Source: Mesosutterella faecium
Lineage (GTDB): Bacteria > Pseudomonadota > Gammaproteobacteria > Burkholderiales > Burkholderiaceae_F
Direction of reading: 5' to 3'
Length of the DNA: 64,000 nt
Assembly (NCBI RefSeq): GCF_022809315.2
Contig: NZ_JAKZJU020000002.1
Coordinates: 124,001-188,000 of the forward strand
The notes beneath the pieces are model-generated. The model was not told the DNA's origin and ran no database searches. It was given only the letters and a program-made list of their open reading frames with translations. Every line of letters starts with the position of its first letter. Positions within the stretch are counted from its first letter, which is position 1. Of this stretch, positions 55,966-64,000 are shown piece after piece. The position numbers were made by a program, and so were the translations under genes.

Positions 55966-57014
55966 TCAAAATGTGAGCGGCTCTAAGCGCAGGCCCGCCT
56001 GCTCAAGGTCGGCTTCCATCAGGGAGGCGATCTGCGCGTTGTTCTCCTCCTCGAAAAGGAAGTGGCTGTTGCCGCGGATGCCCTTTTCCGGCAGCGACAC
56101 GACGCGGCACTCGACACCGCGCTCGGAAAGCGCCTTTGCAAAGACCCGCGCGCTCTCAAGCGACTTCTGCCAGAAGGCGGTGGAGTCGATGTCCTTCGGA
56201 CCGTTTCCGATGTAGTCGCCGTAGTAGAAAATCACGGGAATGCGGGCCCGGGCTGCGGCCTCGAACTCCGGGGAGCCGGGCTGAGGCGCGCGCCCGGGCT
56301 CGATCAGCACGAGGGCGGAGGCCTCGCTCAGATCCGTCTGGAAAGCCACCGAGCAACCCTGCGAGTGCGCGATGTAGACCGGCTTCCTGCCGGTCTTCGC
56401 GCGGGCGTCCTTCAGCACCTCGGTGAGGGCAGAGCCGGCCACGCGGGCGTCAAAGGAACCGGTGTTGGGCGTCATCTGCCTGAAGAACTGGTTCTGGGCG
56501 GCGGCGCCCTGCGGGAACTGCGAGCTCGCGTAGCGCTCCAGGGCCACGCGCCCGATGCGGAAGTGCGTGTACCAGGCCTGATCGCCGGGAAGGTAGTCCT
56601 TGCCGCGGCCCTTCTGCGTGGCGTCGAGCGCGTCGCCGGTCAGGGAAACCGCAGCCTCGGCTGGTCGACGAGAAACACCGGGTGTCCCATTTCGAGGAAG
56701 AGCTGCGCGAACCCCGGGCGGCCGTCCGGCGTCGTCATCCATCCGGTGCGCGACTGCCCGTAGCCGTGCAGGAACACGACCGGGGCCCTGCCGGCGCGCG
56801 CCGGGATCTGGTAGAAGACACTCGCGTGGTCAACGTGCGCCGTGTTGCCGGCGCGGGTAAAGTCAAGCCAGTTGCGCTTTGCGTCGTAGGCACCCGGTAG
56901 CGGCCCGGCCACCGTGCCGCCGGAGGAAAACACGCCCTGCTCCGCAATGGCGAGCGGGGCGGCCTGGGCGGCGGTCCCGGAAAGTGCGGCGGCCATAACC
57001 AAACGTTTAAGCAT
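55966..57014 (-). pseudogene. Exported alpha/beta hydrolase, frameshifted
   Basis: ATG at 57014 starts a signal peptide (MLKRLVMAAALSGTAAQAA) and the text PVVFLHGYGQSRTGWMTTPDGRPGFAQLFLEMGHPVFLVDQPR. The frame then breaks near 56660. In another frame the protein continues EAAVSLTGDALDATQKGRG and has the nucleophile elbow AHSQGCSV and the late histidine GNSHFLF. Without the break it would have about 340 residues. Its original stop lay 13 bases before the ribosome site of the cupin gene, now separated by the IS element, so the two formed an operon divergent from the LysR gene at 57136. Confidence 0.75.
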
Positions 57015-57135
57015 ATCCACTCGCAGCCCTTTACAAAAACAATCTTTATATATGAATATATTGAAGAAAAATAATAATATACAATGGCAAAAACGCATTG
57101 CACAATCATCTTGACTTATAGCAGGATCGTCTACT

Positions 57136-58047
57136 ATGCCCCGCCTTGTTGAAATCGGTCTGCTGCTGCAGCTTGAAGCCTTCTCAAGGCTGGGAACGCT
57201 CTCGGCCGCGGCCGAGGAGCTGCACATCACCCAGCCCGCGCTCACCCGCTCCATGAAAAAGCTGGAGGACCGGCTCGGTGTGACGCTCTTCGTAAGGGGC
57301 AGGAACCGCCTGGAGCTCAATGACAACGGGCGGCTTGCGGCCCGCCTCGCCGCCCAGGCGGTGGCGGCCGACGAGCAACTCGTACGCGAGGTGCGCGCGG
57401 CCGACCTCATGCGCCGCACCATCTCGGTGGGCTGCTGCGCGCCGGTGCCGCTGCAGGAGGTCACGCTCGCCCTTCAGCGCCTTTTCCAAGGCAAGACCGT
57501 GGCGGCCTCGATCGTCCCGGACCCGAGGCTGCTGCCCGGGCTGCTCGAGGGGACGCTACAGCTCGCGGTGACGCACGTCCGGCCGCAGGAGCCGGGCCTG
57601 TGGTCCGAGCCCTGCGGAGAGGAAACGCTGTTCATCGCGATGCCGCCCGATCATCCGCTCGCGGGGCGCGTGAGCGTGCGCTTCAGCGACCTCGAGGACG
57701 TCCCCTTCCTGCAGTTCTCTGAGGTGGGCTTCTGGTCCGAGCTCGTCCGGTCCCGGATCCCGAGGCCGCACCTGCTGCTGCAGCAAAACCGCGAAGACTT
57801 CACCGAAATCGCTGCCGCCACGGACCTGCCCACTTTCTTTACCGATTATTTCTTCAGCCGCGGCGACCGGATCACGCGCAACCGCAGGATCATTCCGATC
57901 GACGACCCCGAGGCCCGAGCGGTCTACTACCTGGTCTGCCGCGAGACGGACCTGCCGAAATTCAGGCCTCTTTACGCGCGGCTGCCGCTTTTCGGCAGGA
58001 CGCTGCGCCCCGGCCCGGGCAAAAAGCCGGCGGGCAGCGAGCCCTGA
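57136..58047 (+). CDS. LysR-family transcriptional regulator
   Basis: The 303-residue protein has the LysR winged helix (LLQLEAFSRLGTLSAAAEELHITQPALTRSMKKLEDRLGVTLF, about 10-52) and an effector domain. It diverges from the hydrolase-cupin operon across a 121-bp AT-rich gap, the usual LysR arrangement, so it probably controls that (now damaged) operon and perhaps the reductase gene downstream. A PhnD-like or aromatic ligand cannot be predicted from sequence. Confidence 0.85.
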   Translation: MPRLVEIGLLLQLEAFSRLGTLSAAAEELHITQPALTRSMKKLEDRLGVTLFVRGRNRLELNDNGRLAARLAAQAVAADEQLVREVRAADLMRRTISVGCCAPVPLQEVTLALQRLFQGKTVAASIVPDPRLLPGLLEGTLQLAVTHVRPQEPGLWSEPCGEETLFIAMPPDHPLAGRVSVRFSDLEDVPFLQFSEVGFWSELVRSRIPRPHLLLQQNREDFTEIAAATDLPTFFTDYFFSRGDRITRNRRIIPIDDPEARAVYYLVCRETDLPKFRPLYARLPLFGRTLRPGPGKKPAGSEP

Positions 58048-58051
58048 ATCC

Positions 58052-58894
58052 TTAGTCTGCGTCGAAGTTCGGATGCATGTTCGCGTAGCTCGCGAGCACT
58101 TCGGGCGTGGCCGTGTAGTAGCGGCGGGTGCCGTCGAGCCTGGCGATCCTCGCCAAGTCCTCTCCGCTCAGGCTGAAGTCGAAGATGTCCGCGTTTTCAT
58201 CGACGTGGACCGGGCTCTTCGAGCCCGGAATCACGATAAAGCCCATCTGCACGTGCCAGCGCAGGATGACTTGGGCGGGCGTCTTGCCGTAGCGCGCGGC
58301 GAGCTCCGCAAAGAGCGGGTGATCGATCAGGCTGCGGTCGCCGTGTCCGAGGGGGTACCAGGACATCAGCCGAATCCCCTCGGGATCGAGCTTCTTCCTC
58401 AGCTCGGTCTGAGCGAAAAACGGATGGGCCTCGGTCTGCAGGACCTGGGGCTTCACGCGGGCCCCGGCGAACAACTGCGCGAGCTCCGGCGCCTCGAAGT
58501 CCGAGATGCCGATCGCGCGGATCTTGCCCGCCTCGTAGGCTCGCTCGAGCTGCTCATAGCCCGCCTGCCAGTTCCCGGCGGGCTGGTGGATGAACAGCAG
58601 GTCGATGTAGTCGGTGCCGAGCCGCCTGAGGGTTTTGTCGACCGCCTGGGGGGCCTCGTAGACGCTCACCCAGAGCTTGGTCGACAGAAAAACGCTGCGG
58701 CGGGGCAGCCCCGACTCGCGGATCGCGCGGCCCACGGCGATTTCATTGCAGTAGGCATTGGCCGTGTCGATCAGGCTGTAGCCGTGCGCGAGAGCGTGAC
58801 GCACCGCTTTCTCCGCGTCCCTCGGGGCGATGAGAAAGGTGCCGAGCCCGAGCGCGGGGATCCGGACTCCGTTGTTCAGTTCAAAGCTGTCCAT
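58052..58894 (-). CDS. Aldo/keto reductase
   Basis: The 280-residue protein has the AKR signature set: GLGTFLI, LIDTANAYCNE (catalytic Asp, Tyr), FLSTKLW (Lys), IDLLFIHQP (His) and the cofactor end VIPGSKSPVHVDEN. It is of the small bacterial AKR5-like type that reduces aldehydes or ketones with NADPH. AAGGGA precedes the ATG at 58894. It ends five bases from the LysR stop and lies 54 bp after a flavodoxin pseudogene on the same strand. Confidence 0.85.
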   Translation of the reverse strand: MDSFELNNGVRIPALGLGTFLIAPRDAEKAVRHALAHGYSLIDTANAYCNEIAVGRAIRESGLPRRSVFLSTKLWVSVYEAPQAVDKTLRRLGTDYIDLLFIHQPAGNWQAGYEQLERAYEAGKIRAIGISDFEAPELAQLFAGARVKPQVLQTEAHPFFAQTELRKKLDPEGIRLMSWYPLGHGDRSLIDHPLFAELAARYGKTPAQVILRWHVQMGFIVIPGSKSPVHVDENADIFDFSLSGEDLARIARLDGTRRYYTATPEVLASYANMHPNFDAD

Positions 58895-58947
58895 GATTTT
58901 TTCCCTTTTGTCGTCGTTTGCAGAAATTGCAGAAAGTGATCCGGGCC

Positions 58948-59448
58948 TCAGAAGCCCTGGGAGGCGAGGAAGCGCCACACCTCCGAGTCGGAAGGCACAC
59001 CCATGAAGCAGACGCCGCGGCGCCATCTGCCGCCGCGGGCGGCCTTCTTCAGGTGCCGACCGCTCAAGCCGTAGGGCGAGCCCTGGGAGGTCGCAAACGG
59101 AATCACCGTCCGGTCCCCGAAGTCGACGCGGCGCATGAACTCATCGAACACCCAGGGGGCTTCGCCCCACCAGAGGAGATATAGCCGATGAAGACCGTGC
59201 CCACGCCTTCAAGCCTCGGGCAAGAGGGGAGATCAAGCTCGACCCTGCGCCCGGGCGTCCCCATGCTCGCGGTTCACCCGCGAGGCGCGGTCCGTCCAGT
59301 CGAGGTCCGCGCTGCTGTAGGGACGCGCGGGCCGGATCTCAAGCGTGCGACCGCCGGCGGCCGAGGCGATTTTTTCGGCCGCACGGCGCGTAGTGCCAGT
59401 GACCGAGAAGTAAGTCACCAGGACCGAACCTTTGTTCTGTTCCGTCAT
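58948..59448 (-). pseudogene. Flavodoxin-like protein, frameshifted
   Basis: ATG at 59448 gives VLVTYFSVTGTTRRAAEKIA, the FMN phosphate loop of flavodoxins. Two frame changes (near 59232 and 59185) are needed to continue LDLPSCPRLEGVGTVFIGY and LLWWGEAPWVFDEFMRRVDFGDRTVIPFATSQGSP, and the end GVPSDSEVWRFLASQGF. Such proteins are small flavin carriers, commonly next to aldo/keto reductases and hydrolases. As it stands only an 71-residue stub could be made. Confidence 0.75.
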
Positions 59449-59672
59449 TTTTATGATCCTCAGTCATTATCCTTTTCGTGACGGATGGAAATTTAGTCTC
59501 TGAAATCCGGCTAGTACAATGCTTTATCAGGCTTCTGCTATAACAATTGATTATATTAGCCGGGCGGCGCCCCTTCGGCTGGGAGCCTGCCGCGGCGCGA
59601 CCGGCCGTATACTCGAAGCTGAACCGGAAGAGGAAAACTCCCCCCGCTTTACCCCCGAAACCTTCTGCAAAC

Positions 59673-60590
59673 ATGGACAGCACCAACTCCAACCTCCGCG
59701 CGGGACTCGCGGCCGGGCTGCTCGCCAACGGCATCTGGGGGCTTTTTCCCCTTTACTGGCATCTGCTCGGCGGGGCAGCCTCCACCGAAATCCTCGCCCA
59801 CCGCATCGTCTGGTGCCTGGTCTCGCTTGCGGCCGCCCTCGCGCTTACGGGACGGCTCGGGGCATGCGCGCGGGCGGTGCGGGCACTCGCCTCCGACCGC
59901 AGGCTCGCGCTCACGCTTTTCGCCGCCACGGTCTTCGCGAGCGCGAACTGGCTCATCAACATCGTGGGGGCCAACACGGACCGGGTGGTGGAGCTCGGCA
60001 TCGGGATGTTCATCACGCCGCTGGCCACCGTGGGCCTCGGCATGGCGTTCTTTCACGAGCAGCTCTCAAGGACGCGCGTCGCCGCAGTGGCGCTCGCCGC
60101 GGCCGGGGTCCTCATCATGATCTTCGAGCTCGGGCGCTTTCCCTGGATCGCAATCGGGGTGTCGGCCTCCTGGGCCGTGTACGGGGCGCTCAAGAAAACC
60201 GTCCGGATGGACCCCTGGTACAGCATCACCGTGGAGCACGCGATGATGGCTCCGTTTGCGCTGGCCTGGCTCGCATGGCTCGCCGCCTCGGGCGAAGGCG
60301 TGTTTCTCGCTCCCGGGCGCGCCGCGCTGTCGCTCGAGCTCATGGGAACCGGCCTTCTCACCCTGATCCCGATGGTCTCCTTTTCCATCGCGGCGCAGAA
60401 GCTACCGCTCATCCTCCTGGGCATCATTCAGTATCTGAACCCGGTGATGACGCTGCTGCTCGGGCTCTTCTGGTTCGGCGAGCCGATCAGCCGGGGCGAG
60501 GTGATACCGCTCCTTTTCATCTGGTCGGGCATCGCGCTCTACCTTGTGCCTTCGGCCGTTACGGCGCTGCGTGAAAAAGCCCGGGAGTAG
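59673..60590 (+). CDS. rarD: RarD/EamA-family transporter
   Basis: From ATG at 59673 the product has 305 residues with about 10 membrane helices and the RarD features NGIWGLFPLYWHLL (near 20), EILAHRIVW and IGIIQYLNPVMTLLLGLF-like text. RarD proteins belong to the drug/metabolite transporter superfamily; cargo is unknown. The stop TAG at 60588 is supplied by the end of the IS3-type element, so the native C-terminus may have been slightly altered. Confidence 0.8.
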   Translation: MDSTNSNLRAGLAAGLLANGIWGLFPLYWHLLGGAASTEILAHRIVWCLVSLAAALALTGRLGACARAVRALASDRRLALTLFAATVFASANWLINIVGANTDRVVELGIGMFITPLATVGLGMAFFHEQLSRTRVAAVALAAAGVLIMIFELGRFPWIAIGVSASWAVYGALKKTVRMDPWYSITVEHAMMAPFALAWLAWLAASGEGVFLAPGRAALSLELMGTGLLTLIPMVSFSIAAQKLPLILLGIIQYLNPVMTLLLGLFWFGEPISRGEVIPLLFIWSGIALYLVPSAVTALREKARE

Positions 60591-60641
60591 ACTGCCCCAA
60601 AAAGTTAAGACACCCCATATTATTCAAAAGGAGTGCCTACC

Positions 60642-61193
60642 ATGGTCAAACGCCTCACCTTCCAAGAACGCATCAATGTCGTCAAATACGCCGCGAGGCA
60701 CGGCAACTCAGGCGCCGCCCGCCACTTCGGCATTGCCGCAACGCAGGTGGATTCCTGGGTGGCATTTGAGAAGGCCGGCTGCCGCGAGCTCTACGATCCC
60801 GCTTACAAGTCGCCTGAAATCACTGAGGAGCTGCTTCGGAGCATCTTTTCCGACCTGGACAACGGATTATCGCTGTTGCAAGCCTGCATCAAATATGGCT
60901 TCAAGAACACAGGCAACCTCAGTGTCGTCTTGAAGAAAGCAAGAAGCGGAAAGCCCCTGCCGGTGCGGCGCGGCCGTCGGCCAAAGAATCCCAGGTCCCG
61001 GGCTCCTGACCCGCTTGACGAAAAGCTGCCGGAGATAAAGCCCGGAGCCACCAGGCAGGAGCTCGAGGAACTGTGCAGGAAGCAGGCAGGCCTGCTCAAG
61101 GCATTTAAGGAGGAGCGCGAATGCAGGGTTGACCTGTTAAAAAAATTCGAGGCCTTAGTCCACGACTCACTCAAAAGCAGCGGCGGGCGCTGA
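60642..61193 (+). CDS. IS3-type OrfA (helix-turn-helix protein)
   Basis: The 183-residue protein begins MVKRLTFQERINVVKYAARHGNSGAARHFGIAATQVDSWV, an HTH domain, and has a second HTH-like part and a leucine-rich end. AGGAG lies eight bases before the ATG. A run of seven A at 61139-61145 near the end could permit -1 frameshifting into OrfB, whose frame is open from there to 61230 or so. Confidence 0.8.
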   Translation: MVKRLTFQERINVVKYAARHGNSGAARHFGIAATQVDSWVAFEKAGCRELYDPAYKSPEITEELLRSIFSDLDNGLSLLQACIKYGFKNTGNLSVVLKKARSGKPLPVRRGRRPKNPRSRAPDPLDEKLPEIKPGATRQELEELCRKQAGLLKAFKEERECRVDLLKKFEALVHDSLKSSGGR

Positions 61194-61195
61194 TT

Positions 61196-62019
61196 GTGAA
61201 AGCGATCGATAAACTAAGGCGAAACTATCCGCTGGCCCGGACAAGTACGCCGCCGCCAAACAGGGCATCCTGGAGACCTGGAAGTGCCACAGGAGCTGCT
61301 ACGGGTATGACCGCCTGCCCCATGTCCTCAAGGCCGGGACTGACCTCTCCCTGGACCGCAAGACCGTGTACAGGCTGATGAAGGAGATGGGCATCGCCGG
61401 CAGGACTGCCCGGCGCAAGTACAGCTCCTGCAAGGGCGATGCGCACTGATGCATTCCCAATGAGCTCAAGCGGGATTTCAACCCGCCGGCTCCGTTCAGG
61501 AGCTTCGTCACCGACATCTCGATGTTCAGCGTCCATGGCCAGTGGGTGTACCTCTCGCCCATCATGGACTTGTACAGCCGCGAGATTGTCGGGCTTTCCT
61601 GCGGCACCAGCCAGGGCCTGTCCCTGATCAAAGCCATGCTCGATGACTTCAAGCGAAACATGGATGCGCGCGGCGTCAGCCTGGCAGGATCGCTGCTGCA
61701 CAGCGACATGGGATGGCAGTACCAGCACAGCACTTACCGCTGTGCCCTGGCCCGGACGGGGATGCGGCAAAGCATGAGCCGCAAGGGTAACTGCCTTGAC
61801 AATGCAATCATCGAGATTTTCTTCGGGAGGCTCAAAGTGGAGCTGTCCTACGGGCAGGAGCGGAAATTCAAAACCGCTCAGGAACTGATCGACGCCTTGC
61901 CGGACATGATCCGCTGGTACAACCAGGAGCGCATCAGCAAGCGCACAGGCTGGAAAACCCCTGCTGAATACTCTGCAGAATATGAAAGCGCCCGACGGAT
62001 GGCGGGCGCTTTGGGATAA
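61196..62019 (+). pseudogene. IS3-type OrfB transposase, inactivated
   Basis: GTG at 61196 starts VKAIDKLRRNYPLA; then one base is off near 61236 before DKYAAAKQGILETW and CYGYDRLPHVLKAG (the HTH_21 part), and a TGA stands in frame at 61450. The catalytic rve domain follows: SFVTDISMF, LHSDMGWQYQ and MSRKGNCLDNAIIEIFF, with D, D and E still present. The two lesions should abolish the full-length enzyme. Confidence 0.8.
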
Positions 62020-62096
62020 GATTCAACTCAAAAACAGAGTGTCTAAACTTTAAGGGTTAGTCTACCCTCCACCCCCTTTTTGTCTTCGCGGCCCCC

Positions 62097-62120
62097 GCCC
62101 GGGCTGAAAGCCCGGCGGGA
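62097..62120 (-). terminator. Hairpin after the second DcuC gene
   Basis: CCGCCCGGGCT (62097-62107) pairs with AGCCCGGCGG (62111-62120) across a three-base loop. No T-run follows on the minus strand, so it may be a weak or factor-aided terminator. Confidence 0.4.
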
Positions 62121-62138
62121 AGTGCCTTCATTTTCCCT

Positions 62139-63464
62139 TCAGTTAAGCGTGTACATCGCGATCGTCACCACGACCACCGCGATCAGAACCGGCAACGCGG
62201 TGCGCTTGACGACCTGCATCGGGTTCGCGCCCGCGATGCCAGCCAGAATGATGACGCCACCGGCCACCGGGGACATCGAGCGGCCAAGGCCTGCCGCGAT
62301 CTGGGCCACAGCGCCTAGCTGGACCACCGTCATGCCGAAGTCGGCCGCATGGGGCGTGATCGCCTCATTGAAGGCGAGCGCTGCGGCGTTGCCCGAGCCC
62401 GAAATAACAGCCATGATGAAGGGGCCGGCCGCAGCCGAGAACATAGCGACCGACTGCGAGCCCTTCATGGCGTTCACGAGCGCGCCCGTAAGCCCGATCG
62501 ACTTCATGCCGGCCGCAAAAAGAGCGGCTGCAGCGATCAGGATCACCACGTTGTTGAAGCCGTCGCCCGCGCCCTTGCAGAAGCGCTTCGAGCACTCGCC
62601 CGCGGGCTGCTTGTGCACGAGCCCCACAATCATGCCGAGCGCCGTGCCGATCAGCATGCACACCGGCACCGAGAAGGTCTTGGTGGGCAACAGCCCCACC
62701 TGCTTGGAGGCGATCACGAGCAGGAAGAGCGGGACGATCGGGATGAGCGCCATGATCGGGTTTACCTTGAAGTCCCCGTTCACGCCCGAGACCTTCTCGT
62801 CAACGTCCTTCGTACTCCCGACGCCTTCCTTGAGGAAGAAGCAGACCGCGGCGAGCACCACAGCGGCAACAACCACGCCGATCGCCGAGGGCAGCGCCTC
62901 CTGCATGATCACCACCATCGCGTCGGCCTCCGGGATCTCGCCCGCCTTATAGGCGATCGTGGCGATCTGAGGATTGAACATGAGCCCCGGGCTGATCACC
63001 GAGCCCCAGGTTCCGAGGAAGACGGCCGCGGCGGCCATCACCGGACGGACCCGGAGCGCGATGAGCGCCGGGATGAGCAGCACGCCGACGGCGGCCGCGA
63101 CGCCCGCGGCCGAGGGCAGCACGATGTTCATGAGCCAGGTGATGATCACCGCGCCCGGCACCACGATCGCCGGCACGTGGGTGAGCGGCCGCACGAGGGC
63201 GTTCACCAGGTGATCGGAGCACTTCGTGTAGGTCATGACCGCGCCGAAGCCCATCACCGTGACGATGGTGGGCACGAGGCCGCCGTTGACGAGCTGCTTC
63301 ACGAAAGCGTTCACCGCAGCCGACACCGTGGTGTCGGAGCCGACGATGAACTGCCCGATCACGGCCATGAGCAGGCCCGAGAGCGCGAGAACGAGCCGCG
63401 CCTCATAGTTTTTATAGATGAAGTAGAAGGTGATCAGTACGATCGCAAGGCCAATCCATATCAT
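62139..63464 (-). CDS. DcuC-family anion carrier
   Basis: The 441-residue protein has 12 or so helices and DcuC landmarks: VMGFGAVMTYTKCSDHLV, GTWGSVISPGLMFNPQIATIA and GRSMSPVAGGVIILAGIAGANPMQVVKRTALPVL. It differs clearly from the DcuC protein at 29201. It lies 88 bp downstream of a lyase gene of the fumarase/argininosuccinate lyase superfamily on the same strand; exchange of fumarate, succinate or a related anion for the lyase pathway would make sense. Confidence 0.82.
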   Translation of the reverse strand: MIWIGLAIVLITFYFIYKNYEARLVLALSGLLMAVIGQFIVGSDTTVSAAVNAFVKQLVNGGLVPTIVTVMGFGAVMTYTKCSDHLVNALVRPLTHVPAIVVPGAVIITWLMNIVLPSAAGVAAAVGVLLIPALIALRVRPVMAAAAVFLGTWGSVISPGLMFNPQIATIAYKAGEIPEADAMVVIMQEALPSAIGVVVAAVVLAAVCFFLKEGVGSTKDVDEKVSGVNGDFKVNPIMALIPIVPLFLLVIASKQVGLLPTKTFSVPVCMLIGTALGMIVGLVHKQPAGECSKRFCKGAGDGFNNVVILIAAAALFAAGMKSIGLTGALVNAMKGSQSVAMFSAAAGPFIMAVISGSGNAAALAFNEAITPHAADFGMTVVQLGAVAQIAAGLGRSMSPVAGGVIILAGIAGANPMQVVKRTALPVLIAVVVVTIAMYTLN

Positions 63465-63552
63465 GCCTTATCTCCTTTAAGTGCCCCGGCGGGCCTTCCT
63501 CTGGAGGCAGGGGAAAGGCTTCGCTTCAGCTTGAAAAAATCCGATTCCGCCT

Positions 63553-64000
63553 TTAAAGCAACGCCTCGAAGGCCGCATCGAGCTTCGCCTTCGCCTCGTC
63601 GATCGCCTCGCAGCGCGAGGCGACCCAGCGCTCGTCCTCAGAGAGCCGCCTGCCCGCGGCCTCGAGCCCCGCCTTCGTCGAGGCGGGGGCGGGGGAGCCT
63701 GTGCCTACCCTCGTACGGACCACGTAGCCGGGCGAGAGGTACCTGCGGAACTCTTCTTCGGACATCGGCAGCTCCTCCTCCTTGCCGAGCAGTTTTGCCG
63801 TCACCTCGCGGAAACACTGCTGCGCCTTCTCGTAGGGGAAGTTCTTCGGGATCCAGCCCTCGCTGCGCGCCACGGTCACCACGGCACTCGCGAAGTTGTG
63901 CCCAACCCTGAAGGGCAGGGCGAACTCCATCTGCAGCCCTTCGGCTAGCGCCATCGTGCAGGTCCAGTCGTTTTCCAGCTCCTCTAGCGCCCGGTCCTTG
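63553..64000 (-). CDS. Fumarase/aspartase-superfamily lyase (argininosuccinate-lyase-like), C-terminal part
   Basis: The frame is open to the window edge and 148 codons are visible. FALPFRVGHNFASAVVTVARSEG resembles the C-terminal domain of argininosuccinate lyases (GxPFRxxHxxVG), preceded by LENDWTCTMALAEGL. The rest of the enzyme lies beyond the window, so the substrate cannot be fixed. It is directly upstream of the DcuC carrier, with which it probably forms an operon. Confidence 0.6.
   Translation of the reverse strand, partial: KDRALEELENDWTCTMALAEGLQMEFALPFRVGHNFASAVVTVARSEGWIPKNFPYEKAQQCFREVTAKLLGKEEELPMSEEEFRRYLSPGYVVRTRVGTGSPAPASTKAGLEAAGRRLSEDERWVASRCEAIDEAKAKLDAAFEALL

Larger units (their letters stand above)
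60588..62066 (+). mobile_element. IS3-type insertion sequence, damaged
   Basis: Left end TAGACTGCCCC-AAAAAGTTAAGACACC at 60588 matches the reverse of the right end ending at 62066 (TAGACTAACCCTTAAAGTTTAGACAC) with several mismatches. Length is 1479 bp. No clear target duplication was found, in line with an older insertion or end decay. Confidence 0.82.

Overview
The window is GC-rich bacterial DNA that reads most like a gut-associated betaproteobacterium of the Sutterellaceae (Burkholderiales). The evidence is the gene content: several DcuC-type carriers, a TtrS/TtrR-like sensor pair next to a Tat-exported enzyme, trimeric autotransporters, AfuABC/FbpABC-type uptake and no sugar catabolism. 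This is an inference from families, not a database match. No tRNA, rRNA or CRISPR array was seen.

Layout. 1-1.6 kb: start of a PiT phosphate transporter behind PhoB-like boxes, then a wrecked trimeric autotransporter adhesin (TAA) with an apparent insertion-sequence scrap. 1.9-9.8 kb: YbaL antiporter, an aconitase with a twin-arginine signal, a divergent PhnD-domain sensor kinase and its regulator, and a phosphoesterase. 10-13.5 kb: a probable Fur-controlled ABC operon of five genes. 13.5-20.3 kb: a patatin type Vd autotransporter, an amidase fragment, AlaA and a classical autotransporter. 20.5-21.0 kb: a Met/Cys-rich leader ORF, an intrinsic terminator and an AbrB-family gene, together looking like an attenuator. 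21.3-25.7 kb: pstSCAB-phoU behind PhoB-like boxes. 25.9-30.6 kb: a TAA 3' fragment, a LysR regulator, an M20 amidohydrolase and a DcuC carrier.

31-39.6 kb is the most distinctive part. A complete ahpC is followed by a giant TAA gene on the other strand, then by a second copy of the last 243 bp of ahpC, so the adhesin sits between direct repeats. The adhesin has a perfect ribosome binding site and ATG, but a run of nine G early in the gene puts it out of frame. Ten (or seven) G would switch it on, which is the hallmark of a phase-variable contingency locus. Its stalk holds about three 483-bp tandem repeats. A low-GC UDP-sugar epimerase and a GT8 glycosyltransferase follow.

40-64 kb: a periplasmic small protein, a peptidase/NhaC pair, YgfZ, an AfuABC/FbpABC-like operon with a Fur-like box, a decayed csoR/copper-ATPase pair, two hydrolase genes, an IS1634-type element that split a hydrolase-cupin operon exactly at a Shine-Dalgarno sequence, a LysR regulator, an aldo-keto reductase, a flavodoxin pseudogene, RarD, a damaged IS3-type element, a second DcuC carrier and the end of a lyase gene.

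At least ten genes are broken by frameshifts, stops or deletions. Single-base indels in homopolymers could be sequencing errors. Large deletions, such as the missing catalytic core of the P-type ATPase, cannot be.
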